DNA from: Adineta steineri
Lineage: Eukaryota; Rotifera; Eurotatoria; Adinetida; Adinetidae
DNA: 64,000 nucleotides
Direction: 5' to 3'
NCBI GenBank assembly: GCA_905250115.1
Contig: CAJNOI010000117.1
Coordinates: forward strand, 166,815 to 230,814
A model generated the notes under the pieces. That model did not search any database. It had not been told where the DNA came from and saw only the letters and a program-made list of their open reading frames with translations. Shown here one piece after another: positions 29,459 to 42,319 of the stretch. Both the position numbers and the translations under genes were made by a program. Each line of letters begins with the position of its first letter. Position 1 is the stretch's first letter.

Positions 29459-30731
29459 TGAAAAATAATATGGAAAAATTTCCGTTAGATAATATTGTTG
29501 AATGTAAATTGCAAATGAAGCATTTAAACGTAAAAAAGATAAACAATTTGTTTCAAATGTATTGGATTATCTTGAAATAGTATGTTCAAAATATTCCGTA
29601 AACTAGTTGGATATATACACAAGTCTTTGTTTGATGTAGAAGATCTATGAAAAATAATACGAAGTTTTAATTAGATACTGTGAATAGTACTTTAGATTTT
29701 TGTACTAGTATTTTTCAGGTCAGAGTTTGATATGGATAAGCATGGATTATGAAATTTTAGATTCAAGTATTGCAGTACTATCATAGGAATTTTTTATATT
29801 TCGGCTTGGCAGAAAAATAATGGTTTATATTCAGTAGTGATGAAATTGATCTACTAGTTTGAACTCTGAATAGTGACTGTTGATAGAATTCACTACTATC
29901 AAAATTGCTAATCATACTACAATTGAGCAAGAAACTGTACATTTATCATTCTTATATAAAATAATAGTTTTAATAGCATAATCAAGCAGTACAAATACCT
30001 ATGTATCTGATTGATTAGCTCTATATTATAACGTTTAGTAAAATGTGGGAGTTTTTGAAGTTCATTGATAGTGTCTTAGCTGTTTTTTTGCATCAATTTG
30101 GAATATTTATTACTTTTGTTTTGCGGTTTTTCTTATATATATTTCTTTTTCTTTCAATTTAGACAAAACGAAACAATTCAGATGATGATATCATCAAATC
30201 AATGATAACTGGTCAAGCAACTATATGAAGAATTAATAACTCTTTTAAACAATTACGTTTATTTATGAGAAAACATTATGCTGCCGGTGGATTATCTGAT
30301 GTCGTTTCTGTATTTGGGTCAGTCAAAAGATGATGTATAAATTCACAAAAATCAATATTAATACTTAAATCTTATATTTTTACTTTCTTACATTAGATAA
30401 AACTCCTAAAAGTCGAGCAATTGCAATTTTTCGTGATTTAAAATCTAGTTCTAGTACACAATAAACACAACCTGGTATGCAATAAACATATTTAGTATAT
30501 CTACTTATACCATTCTTTTAGCTGCTAGTCATACTAACACTATTTCATTGCCAAACTCCGGTATATCGATGTCCGATCAAAGTGACACTACTAAAGGTAA
30601 AATAATTAAACTCGAACAAAGAAATTACAATAGTTTTTTTTATAGATATTCCACTGGATATTCTATCTCAAGCACAGAAAATTTGCCGCTATGCAAATTC
30701 CGCTCTTGAACATGAAGATATTATACATTAA
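29459..30731 (+). pseudogene. Decayed VTA1/LIP5-like gene
   Basis: VTA1 is the Vps4 cofactor of the ESCRT pathway. Fragments in VTA1 order are separated by intron-like gaps: KRKKDKQFVSNVLDYLEI (ends 29579), SDDDIIKSMITGQATI then a stop, HYAAGGLSDVVSVFG (near 30270-30317), and AQKICRYANSALEHEDI (30670-30725), the last resembling the VTA1 C-terminal helix AQKYCKYAGSALQYEDV. In-frame stops (TGA after GQATI, TAA after SSSSTQ), loss of the N-terminal helices and an early final stop mark it as broken. Intron traces argue against a retrocopy. Family assignment is moderate. Confidence 0.55.
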
Positions 30732-30944
30732 TAGTCGTCTAATATTTTTCTCGTTTTTGCTAGAACCGTTTTTTTCTTGTGTTCTCTTTCTATCTGCAAA
30801 TAAATATACGTCTATATCTTCCACGTCATGAATGATTCATCTTTATTTACTCACTAAGTGTGACTCATCATTATTTTTACGTAGTATTTATACTTCATAG
30901 ATTTATTTTCTATATATCATATAATATTTCTACATCGATTAAAT

Positions 30945-31573
30945 ATGGAAGACAGTCAACAATTATTAGAAGAAATTGTTTTACCCGATGAAATTCAACG
31001 TTATCGAACTGTTTATGAAAAAGCTCGAGAAGCTAATCAAATAACAGACCAAAATAAATTTTCATTTGCTTATTGTCTTGTACGAAGTAAAGCTAAAGCT
31101 GATGTACGTCATGGCTTACAGTTATTAAAAGAACTCTATGATTCAACAACGAAAGATAGTGATAAACGAGATTATTTATATTATTTAGCACTTGGTAAAA
31201 AATCTTATTTTTTAGTTGTATTTTATTAATTAAATTCTATTTAGGTAATGCTCGATTAAATGATTATGAAACAGCATTAAAATTTCTTGATGCTATTCTA
31301 CATGTTCAACCTGGTAATCATCAAGCAAAAAATCTTAAAGATGAAGTTAACCGACGAATGACACGCGAAGGATGTATGTTTATATTGAAAATTTCAAAAA
31401 AAAACAAATAAAAATATTTATTTATATAGATATCGGTGCTGGAATTGCTGTAGGTGCAGGCGCACTTGTTATTGGAGGTAAGAAAATGAAAAATAATTAT
31501 TTCAGCTGAGATTTATTGTTTTTCTTTTTATTTAGGTATTGCTGCTGCTGCCATTGCTCTTCTTAAGAAATAA
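30945..31573 (+). CDS. FIS1: Mitochondrial fission 1 protein
   Basis: A tail-anchored outer mitochondrial membrane (and peroxisomal) adaptor with a TPR-like bundle. Exons 30945-31194, 31245-31373, 31430-31477 and 31536-31573 give 154 aa (human 152). The motif order is FIS1-like: FSFAYCLVRSKAKADVRHGL, DSDKRDYLYYLALGNARLND, YETALKFLDAILHVQPGNHQ and AKNLKDEVNRR. A C-terminal hydrophobic anchor GAGIAVGAGALVIGGIAAAA is followed by the basic LLKK tail that directs mitochondrial targeting. It starts 213 bp after the VTA1-like pseudogene. Confidence 0.95.
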
Positions 31574-33390
31574 ACCATTATATTCAATCATAAATTGTAT
31601 TATACTATAAAACAAAAAATAGCTGTCGACCGTAATCCAACAAAACTTTTCTTTTTCTTGTTATTTATTATTTAATAAAAAAAATCTAATATGACTAAAG
31701 TTCTATTAAATAACTTAAAAAAATCGATATATGTTGCGAAAAGATAGTTTTATGTATTATTAGTGTATGGATCAAAAATATATTAATACGAGTCATCTTA
31801 TATAAACAATAATCTATTTATTGTTGTAATATAAGGACTCAAAGTTAAAAGGTAAATTATTTATTCATCTTAGTATGTTAGTACTTTTCATTCTTATAAG
31901 ACAGTCAATTATCAACGGAAGGAAGAAGAACGTGGTAAAACAACAAAAACAATATAGAGTAATAGAATGGACATTGATTACTAAAGAAAAAAATTCATTT
32001 CCTTGTAAATACCGCATTATGCAATATTTTTCTCTTAGAATTTTATGTTACAATCAGTGCAGAGAAAAAACCTGAAGAAAGATTTTCTTTAGTTCTATTA
32101 AAGAACAAAACATATTTATTCGTTAATGGAATGTTTTTTTAAGTTCTTTGAATTAATGTGTATTAAATCTCTGGTAGACAATTTACAATCTGTTGATTTA
32201 ATATTAACATCGTATTAATTATTGAAATTAGTGTTACATCAGACTTGATTTCATAGTAGAATCTATTATAATGATAGGGTGTCTGTAAGTATATATAGAT
32301 TCTGTTTTAATTAAGCTAAAAGTTCGTTTTTCTAGTTAAAAACTAGCAGAATCTGAATACTAGTGTTCTTATCATAGAAACATTAATACTCGTTGAATAT
32401 TTACAAATGCATTTGCACTTAGAAACATCAGAACAATAAAATTTTGGTAAAATGAATATTTATGAGAACTTTTCATCAAGTTGACCTATTCTATTAGTGA
32501 TGTTATGTAATGCGTACGATATTAATACAAATACAAAAATACTAGCATTGTCTACACCAATATTAAATTAGCATGTCTCATTAAAAAAACTTGAATTGAT
32601 TTATAAAGATTTTATTTCTTAAAATAAACTTCAATTTCACTATATATAAAACTCTTTACTATATACTCACATATGACTCAATGAATGTCCTTTAAATGAT
32701 TGCATTCATTATAGTCTTCAAAGAAGGAATATTTATGTCAGAATTTTCATTTCTATTCCATATAGAATAGACACATAGAGAAAGGAAAGTGCGATGAGTC
32801 AAGCAATGACATTTGATGGTTATATAACGAGTTCAAAGTACTAGTGCCGACACAAATATCTTCTGATCAAGTTAGTGTTTTATTACTACAATTAATGTTG
32901 ATATTAATACGTTCGTATTCTAATACTAATGAAAAATGATGAGAATAATCTAGGGGTTTAAATTTATTATGTAATATGAAAAGTTCTTGATTATCTCTTT
33001 CTTTCCTAGATGAAAAGAAAACAGAGTAACTTTAATTTGCTTGAATTGAGGACTTGGTATGAACTATATTCAAACATTAGTTCGTAAAGTTCAAAATGTA
33101 GTTGCATAACTCTTTTTACTAACTTATACCTAAGCATTATATCATCACAAGATCTTTTAACCTCTCATTCAAATTGCAATATTTATAGTAAGTAGTAGAA
33201 ATCTGACATTATAATTTTTTTTGAATAATGTTGATGATTATAAATTAAAATATAAGATTCATTGAAACAGAATGCCGACATTCTAATTGCAGAAACTACG
33301 CAAAGAGAATCTCTCGTTTTTTAAATTCTATGATATAACAGCCTTACCTAGTATATATATACGTTATTTTATTCAGAGTGAACATCAGCA
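31574..33390. other. Intergenic region FIS1 to opsin
   Basis: 1.8 kb of AT-rich DNA. A short open frame at 31875-32075 has no recognisable domain and low-complexity composition. No repeat ends, RNA gene or promoter motif could be assigned. Confidence 0.4.
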
Positions 33391-34648
33391 ATGTCGTTTA
33401 ATTATTCTACAATTTTTGATGAAGATCTTTCTCCTGATGATCCATTATTTTGGAGTCTACCAACACCAGTCAATTGTGATTCAGTTCGTACTCTTGGTAT
33501 ATTCTTATGTATAGCTGCACTGGTTGGTATTGTTTGTAATGGAGCTTTGGTTTATAGTTTTGCACGATACAAAGCACTTCGTACACCATCGAATATATTT
33601 GTCATGTTTATTGCTGGAATTGGTCTTTTTGCTTCCTGTACAATTCTTCCATTGACAGGTACATCTTCAATTTATTGTCAATGGTTATATCAACGTGCAG
33701 GTTGTCAATTCAGTGCTATTGTTGCATTTTTATATGGATGTGCAAGTTCTTATTTACTCTGTGGAGTAAGTCTAAGTCGATGTTATATGATTGTTCGACC
33801 ATTTAAAGCTAAAGATGTTACTGTAAGTAACTAAAATTATTCTCAAAAAAAATCAAAGAATGATAATATAATAAATTTAGGTGAATAAATGTATTATCAT
33901 CTCTATTATTTCAATATTGATTGCTTTTATTTGGACTATGTTACCTTTAATGGGATGGAATGAATATACGATGGATGTATGTAAAGATTTGTTTATTTTT
34001 TTAAAGATAAATTTTTTTTGTTATTTGTTTAGGGAGCTCGTACTTCTTGTTGTATCAATTGGTATGATCGACGTGCTTCTTACGTTTCATATCTTTTTTT
34101 TCTATTCATCGTTGTTTATTGTATTCCACTGATTATTCTTGTTATTGCAAATAGAATAACTTTGGAAGGGCTTAAACGAATGCATAAAAATATTGAAAAT
34201 GGTATTCAAACAGGACTTAATCGAAAACGAATTGAAATGGAACGACGCATTGTCAGAAGTAAGATTTTATCATATTTATCTTTTTTCTTACATAATCTTC
34301 TATATTTTTTAACTAGGTATAATAATTACAACTTGTGGTTTTATTGTAACATGGACACCCTATGCTGTAACATTTTTTGCTTCAGCATTTCGAGGAAAAG
34401 AATATGCATTACCACCAATGGTTACTTTTTCTTGTGCTTGTATTGCTAAATCATCTGTTATATGGATTCCAATGCTTTACATCGGCACATCAACTCATTT
34501 TCAATTACAATTTGTCAATCAAGATGCACTAAATGAAGGAATACCAAACAATCGCGGCAATACAGTGTTACCTAATATACCCAGATTATCTCGAAAAATT
34601 GATGATATACCAATGAATCCCATTCCTCACAATACTGCTGACAATTAA
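33391..34648 (+). CDS. Opsin, retinal-binding seven-helix receptor
   Basis: Exons 33391-33822, 33881-33976, 34033-34258 and 34317-34648 give 361 aa. The sequence ACIAKSSVIWIPMLY carries the Schiff-base lysine at residue 296, in the opsin TM7 context. The GWNEYTMDGARTSCCINWY loop matches opsin extracellular loop 2: the second disulfide Cys is there, and Asp stands at the Glu181 counterion position. AGCQFS supplies the TM3 Cys, with Ser at the Glu113 position. TWTPYA is the TM6 motif. Unusual points: TM3 ends VSLSRCYMIV, so the acidic residue of (E/D)RY is Ser, and NPxxY reads IPMLY. Opsin subclass could not be settled without a tree; the lack of Glu113 argues against a vertebrate visual type. 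Confidence 0.88.
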
Positions 34649-34729
34649 TTGATTGTTCTTAAAGAACATTAATATTTCTGTTGTATTTTATTCTTCAATA
34701 TTTTATATTGTCAAGTATAAAAGCCGACG

Positions 34730-34920
34730 GTCAAGTTAAGTGAGCTCCAAATTTCAAGTTTTTCGACAAATTGTAGCTTGTAACTGTGCACTTTTTTTCT
34801 TGAGTATCACCAGTCGACTCAGCACAGTCCAGAGTATCTATGAGAGCAAGCAAAAACAGATGGTTACAGGTTTCAGGTAGAGTTTTTCTCGCGAAAATTT
34901 GGAGTACACTTAACTTGATC
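34730..34920. repeat. MITE with about 24-bp terminal inverted repeats, copy 2
   Basis: GTCAAGTTAAGTGAGCTCC at the left mirrors the right end GGAGTACACTTAACTTGATC. It is 191 bp and aligns with 639-1108 except for that copy's nested 261-bp insertion and local indels. It sits between the convergent opsin and glutamate-receptor genes. Confidence 0.8.
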
Positions 34921-35065
34921 TAATATATGTAACTAAATTTTTTCAATTGTAAAATATTTATTTTATTCATAAGAAATAATCAAAGACAGATCTAACTTGA
35001 TACATGTCTATTTTAAAAAAAAACATATTAATTGATTTAGTGAACAAAAAAAGAAAAGAAGCTTT

Positions 35066-38000
35066 TTATACATGAGATATATGATCGCGCTTAGAACCAC
35101 GAAAAATAACATCTGTTTGTTCATTATAACCATTTGATTCTCCATATTTTAATGTATCAAATGTGCTATTTATTGTTGCTGTACGTTCTTTTGTTTGATG
35201 ATGAATATTTGGTTGTGGCGATTGTTGTGCTTGTTGTAATGGCCAATAATCAAGTGTTTGTTGTTTTTCATCAAAATCAATACCTGTTATTGATATTCTT
35301 AAATTTCTACGCATTACATCACGTATATTTTGATTTAATCGTGTTGAATCAAGTTTAGCTTTAAGTAAAAATTCTAAGAATGCAATAACCATAGCTGCAC
35401 CAAGACCAACAATTAAAACATAAAACATTCCAGCAACATTAGCTAAATTAAGTTCTGTACTTTGTTTCGAATCTTTATTATTAATATTTGTACATTCACT
35501 TCTTTCATAATACCATTTTTGTTTTAAACGTTCAAGAAATCCGCTTTCCGTTAATTCTAATACAGCTATATTTATTGCTTCACGTAAATCTGAACCAAGT
35601 GGTGTTCCTATTCCATAACCTTTTGCATCAATATTTTCACCAACACGCATTGTATTACATTGTAAACGTTCATTAACATATTCGTTTAATGTTGATTCAA
35701 GAAGAAAAGCAAATTTACCTTTTGATTGTCGAACTTTTTCAATTCCTTCACGATTTGATGAAACAAAAACATCATCTTTATGTTGTTGCATAAAATCCCA
35801 CATACGTTTAAATGTTGTTAATGTTGATTTATTAAAAAATGCCATTGTTGAACCACCTTTTAATGTTCCATAACGAATTTCTGTTTGTTTAGCAAGATCT
35901 TCAACACTTTCAATTGGTGTAACTAACTTTTCAACGGTTAAAAAAGCAGCAAGATTAGCTGTATAAGATGAAACAAGAATTAAACTAAAAAACCACCATG
36001 CACTAGTTACCACTCGACCTAGAACAGAAAAATTAAATGATACAAAAATTTCTATTTTCATTCGCGGAAACATAATTTAAAGAAATACATCATTTTTTAC
36101 GTTTAAGTATTACAAGTAACACTCGTCTGGAGACTCGCTCAGCTCTTTCTCATAGAACCAATATGCCTTCGCTACGAATAAACTATTTATTCAAATAATC
36201 TCAAAAACTGACTTCAGATTTGAATTCTACGATCTTGATAACCGTTCGGTGAACCCTTATAAAAAAATTTTCTAAAAACTAACGTCAGATTCGAAGTGCC
36301 TGCATCGAAATATCTCTAGAAATGTCTTTTTCGAAAAATCGGTCTTCGATGTTTTTTTGACCTTTCTCCCCTCTTCACCATTGTCACCCAATAGGCCTCA
36401 AATTCGAAGTCTCTGCTTTGAGATACTTCAAGAAATGCCCGTTTCGGAAAATTAGTCTTTGATGTTTTTTCTGACCCTGCGGACACACAAGCAAACTATT
36501 TATTTCTGCTAGACTCTTCTCTACGAGAAAGAGAAGAAACATCTTTGAAGAGTGAAGATATTTTGCAAAATAGAATATCCAGGGAAAAGTTTAAGAACTT
36601 GTTAACTTTTTATGGAATATTATTAATTATCATGGAACATAAATATATAGGTCAAATAAACTGATTCTGTTAGAGGACGTCTGCACGATAGTAGTTATGA
36701 TAAACAAATGTCCCATGTGAGTGGAAATGAATGTTTAATGTAATTTTTGAAGTAGAGTACATGACTTATATCGTGGATAAGCTTTTCTATATACTAGAGG
36801 TATTAGTTCATTCTAATAGATATTCAATAATCTGTATGATTCATACAGAAGACTGGATAGAGTAAGTTGGAGATGCAAATATGAATTCTCTTATGATCTG
36901 CATATATCCAATTAGTATTATATTATAGCAAAGGAATTCGATCATATTAAAAGATGTAAATTCTAATGATATTCATATAATGAATATTTATTGGATTTCG
37001 ATGAGTTCTAATAAAATCTTATTGGAGATCATAGAAATAAGATTCATAACTTGTCTGTATCATATACAATATCTAATGATCACTTGTAAACAAAATCAGA
37101 GAAACTTTCTCATATTTTATGAATATGATAAAATTCAGTGGACTAGACATTTTTTATCAATTCATCTAAACAAGTCGTATATGATATATTGTCTACAATC
37201 ATTCACGTCCTATATTTTATTAATTTCAGAAATTTTCTTAAAATTCTTTGAATACTAAAAGTATAGAATAATCATTATATCTCCTAACTGACTTAGCAAA
37301 ATCTCGTGTATACTATCAATATTTCGAATAAAAAAAATGACTCTACAAACCTGAAAATGATCTTGGTAAAAGATCAACACCTTGATGCATAAAAGCTGCA
37401 AATGCAAAAAATAATGCATTTTGCATGGAGAACTTATTTCGTGGTACATCATCTGATTCATTTTCAAAATACCATTCATAAGATGAAGTTCGACTAACAA
37501 AAAATAGAATAGCACTAACAAGTAAATAGGAAACAATAACACAAATCCAAATTTCTTTTGATAATGGTGCCATAAATGAAAATACACCAGGTTTTTGTTT
37601 TTCAGGTTTACGTATCATTATTGATATACCTAAATCAATAAATGGTTTAGAAAAATCCACCGCTTTTTCTCGTGCACCATTGATTGTTAATGATGCTATT
37701 GATAAGTCAGCAGCACGATTAACTAATGCACCAATCATTCCGTCCCAAACACCTTTTTCAATTTCATTCCCATATTTTGTTTCAATAAGAAATTTATATG
37801 GAATTTTTAATTTATCATTACATATTGCTTCAGCTAAATCAACACAAAAACCTTCAACAGCTGATGGATCAAGTATAGTACCACGTGGAATACTTTTTTC
37901 ATTTACTGACTCATTACGAGTCTTTTTTAACATCATGAATGGTTCATCAAATATAGTTACAATTAAACGTGTTCGATTATCATAAGATGAACGAAAACGA

Positions 38001-40835
38001 TTTGATGAATCATCAGCAATCTAAATAGAAATTTTGAATTATTACTTTGTCTTTACATAACAAATTTCGAAGTATCTTCTAGTCTGTTTATATCCTGTTA
38101 CTTTAAAATAATTAAAACGGGATTTGAAAAAATATAAATTACAATTTTTTTTATAACAATTAGAAGTGTAATTATTTATTATTGAAATTTACAAGTAACG
38201 ATCGCACTTTCTCGTAGAAATGGTATTTCTAATAGAGCTAAAGACTGCTCTTCGTCTTCAGAATGATTCTAAAAAAAATCCTAAAAAACTAAAATCAGAT
38301 TCATGTTCCACGATCTCGATTACCCTTCGTTGAAGTTTATGGGAACGAATCGTTTTTACATCCAGATTAGTCTTTGACCAATCAAGCAGACAGTGCATGT
38401 TTGCTAGACTCCTCCCTACGAGAAAGAGAATTAAAATGCTCTGTACCAAGACGGAAACGGCTAACTTCAGTCCCTTGGAGTCCGCCGTTTCTCAATTGCT
38501 CTGTGCTCTTCCTATTTCACATGAGAATAGTCAACCCATGCAAAATTGAACATCTCTCGTTCGGAAAAAAAAGAAATATACTAAAACCTTACAAGCGAAA
38601 GACGGTCGTATACTTGATAGAGGTCAAAAAGCATTGTTTACGTTAATAAATACAGTAGGGAATAATACAACAAAACACATCTTGAAACTTCAGTATGAAT
38701 CTAACTAACAAATCGACTATTATTCAAAAGTCAATAATTCTCTATAACTCTGAAAATTTTCACCAACTGTATTATTATATATTTATTTGCTTTTCAAAAT
38801 ATTTTTTGTTATTCTATTCTCAATTCAAAATCTATCTAATAAAATTATATAGTTAAATTTTTCTTTACAATTAATTAAATTATCGAAACATTTTCTTCTA
38901 CTCTTTGGGGAAATATTCATTCATTCAATTAATTAATAACATTTTCACATTTTTGTTACATGTGATATGAATATAAGATTATCAATCAATGTTTTCCTTC
39001 TATATATATCTATTCAATCTAAATAAATAATACCTCAAGTGTACTTGGTGCTCGAAAAAATCCAATATGTTTTGGCATATCATTTCTTGTAACACGATGT
39101 ACATCAAATGTATAATTTATTCTTTGTCCACTATTAGAAAATTGTACATTGCCTGTTAAACCATCAAAATTTGTATTTAATAAATTATCTAAATAAATTT
39201 TTCCAGCTGACCATGCTTGTATATGATTATTTCGACAATCAATACCAGGTGTTAGACCATTATAAAATTTTCCTTGTCGAAATACTTTTAATTTATCACG
39301 TGTTTCATTAGCTGAACTTAACATACGATTTATTGTACGTAATAATGTTTCCCATGCATCAACAATTAATAATGATTCAACCGTTGGAAAGATTTTTGGA
39401 TTTAAATTTTCGACTGAATTTATATAGTTTTCATAGAATGATAATGTTTGACTATCATTATTAATTGAATCGGATGGTAAAGAAAAAAATGTAACGTTAA
39501 CACCACCATAACGAAAATAAGTCATATCTAATTGTTTCGCATTTAATGATAGTATAATATAATGATAATCAGCAGTTGTCATACCACGATGTTTGATTTT
39601 ATCCATAACTATTCTATATGTTTCAAATGAATGAAAATCTAAAACAATATAACGTCCGGGAAGAATTGAACTTGAACTTGTAAATGATGATGTACGTAAT
39701 ACTGTTTGTGTTGCTATTTCAACATTTTGTAATAAATCATATGAATCTTCGGGATTTCCTAAATAACGACTTATGATATTTAAATTTTGTAATGTATTTG
39801 TTGTTTGCATTTCTATTAAATTTTTTAATCGATATGCACCAATTGTATCATCATAGATATAGACAATTTGATTTATATGATAACGACGTATAAATGCTAC
39901 TAATGCTGGTAAAACATCGGGCATTAATGAAAGATAAAAATTATTTTCAATATTTATATGATTATTTAAACCAAGAAATGGTACTTGATAAATTGAACAA
40001 AAACCTGATAACCAATCATAATCTTCATGATTAACGTAACCAATTATTGACATAACGCCATATGATAATTGTGTACATAATGTTGACCATGTATCAGTAT
40101 CTGAATTGTCAAAATGATGTGTATTAAGAAGTTCAGTTACATTATATTGAAAACGTCGTTCAAGTTTATTAAGTACATATTGACGAGCTAATGGATTGAT
40201 ACGAGAATAAAAATCTCGATAATATCCATCGAATAATAAACCTAGATAGAATATGAGGAAAGAAAATTAGAATATTTGTTAGTATGTTATATTTATAGAT
40301 ATAAATCTCGAAATGACTTTATAATAAGAGAGGAAAAGATATATGAAGTAAAAATATCTTTAATGATAACTTTCAAATGTTAAAGTATAAACTGGTATAA
40401 AATAAAAATGTCTATGTTAATAGGTCTATTGAGACATGAAAACGATTCAATAGAAAATTTTGTTTGAATTATATTTCGTCCTTTTTCTATACTCGTATCT
40501 GTTTATTAAGGTTCCAAAATACAACTGATTGCTATCGTTTTATTTAAGCAAAATCGATTGTTTCAATCTTTTGGTAGGTAATAGAGATTTTTTTAAATCT
40601 CAACTATTCGAAAATAAAACTTCATTAATTGAATCATATTTCAGTAAAATTCTAGTAACTATTTCGTTTGATTAATATCAACATCATTGAACTGTACTTA
40701 TCTATTCTTTTATAATAATATTATTTGTAAAAGAAAATAAATCTTACCAACAGGTATATGTAAAATTGTTCTTACAGTTTGTATATTTACAAAGACAATA
40801 ACAAATAAATAAATAACTAAATTCGTCGTCTTCAT
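35066..40835 (-). CDS. Ionotropic glutamate receptor, AMPA/kainate type
   Basis: A ligand-gated cation channel subunit. Exons 40835-40748, 40241-39034, 38020-37351 and 36018-35066 give 972 aa. A signal peptide ([20 protein letters not shown]) precedes the amino-terminal domain. The ligand core has [40 protein letters not shown] (ligand Arg kept), GSTMAFF (Ser/Thr contacts) and [12 protein letters not shown] (Glu contact). The pore loop reads [16 protein letters not shown], with His at the Q/R-site position. M3 is the canonical [14 protein letters not shown]4 is [20 protein letters not shown]. Three introns are long (506, 1013, 1332 nt), two carrying copies of one repeat family. AMPA versus kainate class is not resolved. 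Confidence 0.92.
36143..36533. repeat. Repeat family with CTACGAGAAAGAG ends, copy A
   Basis: It lies in the third intron of the glutamate receptor. The left end CTCTTTCTCATAG mirrors the right end CTACGAGAAAGAG. The interior holds AGATTTGAATTCTACGATC and GTTCGGTGAACCC, shared with copy B (38205-38428) and the fragment at 50926-51055. No coding capacity. Confidence 0.65.
38205..38428. repeat. Repeat family with CTACGAGAAAGAG ends, copy B
   Basis: It lies in the second intron of the glutamate receptor. CACTTTCTCGTAG on the left mirrors CTACGAGAAAGAG on the right. It shares TGCTAGACTC plus the right end, and CACGATCTCGATTACCCTTCG, with copy A. It is shorter than copy A by an internal deletion. 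Confidence 0.65.
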
Positions 40836-42319
40836 CGTATTAGTTTAAAAAATCTTCCATGTATATATACGCTTATGTTATAGTTTATTTGTTAATATAT
40901 TGACGAGAATAAGAAATATGATTGTTGCATGTTTTTATTCCGCTCGATTAGTGATCATCGGTTGAGTATAGTTTTTTTTTCAATGACAGCATGACGCGAC
41001 AAGGGGATTGAGTTGTAGTGTGCGTTCTCCTTCGTCAACCAATACATCACCATCATCATCAACATCATCATCATCAATAATATCATAAGGAGGAGGAGAA
41101 AAATCTTGTTGTTACTATTATGAATCTCATTGTTACTATCGCGTTCAACACGCAACATTTTCTTTTTCTTTTCTGTTTAATCCATTATCATTCTACCAGT
41201 ACTCTCATCTTTCCTTAGGAGCGTTCATCCACTTTACTGATTGATTATCGAAGGGACAATATTTTTCTCTTTTCTTTCACGACGAAAAAAAAAGAAGAAA
41301 CACAAGGGGAAAGATCGAGTATAAGTCATTTCTTTATCTATTTTTTTTTACTCTACACAAAAGAGCAATTTTCTTTCTGACATGCCATGGCCTATGAATA
41401 AATGATATTGAATCATTATGACACGAGATCAAAATTTAATTTTATATGACAACAAAAAAAAATCGCGATTCATTGTGTCCTCTTGAAATAGGAGATGATA
41501 GTACGAACATTATACCAATCGCTTTTATCAATGGATTATTTCCATCTATTGATTTTCTATTTTTCTATGTCGTTTGATAATTGAATATGAAAATATTGTT
41601 TAGGATGCAGCATCGGAAATTACACTAATAGAACTATATAGAACGTCAATGGAAATGATATAAAATAACGGTCTAGTGACTTGTGTTGATTTAAAGTTCA
41701 AATATGAAGATAGAATAATTAGATTTAATCGTAGAGAGAGAGAGATATTTGAAAGTAGATTATATAGAAAAATTTTCGCAATATATTTAATAAGTTTCAG
41801 CTGAATATTACTCTTGGTCCGATTATTTTTTGATGTACTTGAGAATGAATACATTTGATTATTTCTCTGTATATTCTAAATAAATATATTAAAGCAACAA
41901 TATTGTTCAATAAATAAATTAGAAATATTTGTTTTTCTCTTTCGACTAATCAATTGTTTATGATATTATATTCAAGGAGTAAAACGATATAAACTTCAAG
42001 ACATTATAGCTATATAGCCTTGTCTTTCATGTTACCATTCAACAATACAAACGAATTGCTATGTTACAATATTAATAATTAATATCATAGTTTTATTAAC
42101 ATTGAAAATTTCGTACTCGATGACATTTATATTATTAATAGTATTCAGACTATACGAAAATACTGTATTGTGTAGTTTTCTTTTGTCGCAAATGAAAAGC
42201 GACACAATCATTGTTACCTATACTTCGTTACTACTGACATCAGTTGAATTTAAGAGATTATTCATTTCACTATTTATTTACTTATTTATTTGTTGTTTCT
42301 TTTTTTATAAAACGAAATA
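40836..42319. other. Divergent upstream region, glutamate receptor / DHDH
   Basis: 1.48 kb between divergent genes. It has a CAT/CAA trinucleotide run (about 41046-41078), purine and pyrimidine tracts near 41270-41350, and a GAGA run at 41733-41746. No coding exon, transposon end or RNA gene was recognised. Confidence 0.45.

Noticed and set aside
31875..32075. 66-residue frame between FIS1 and opsin
   Set aside because: No domain, no splice context, and composition typical of AT-rich noncoding DNA.
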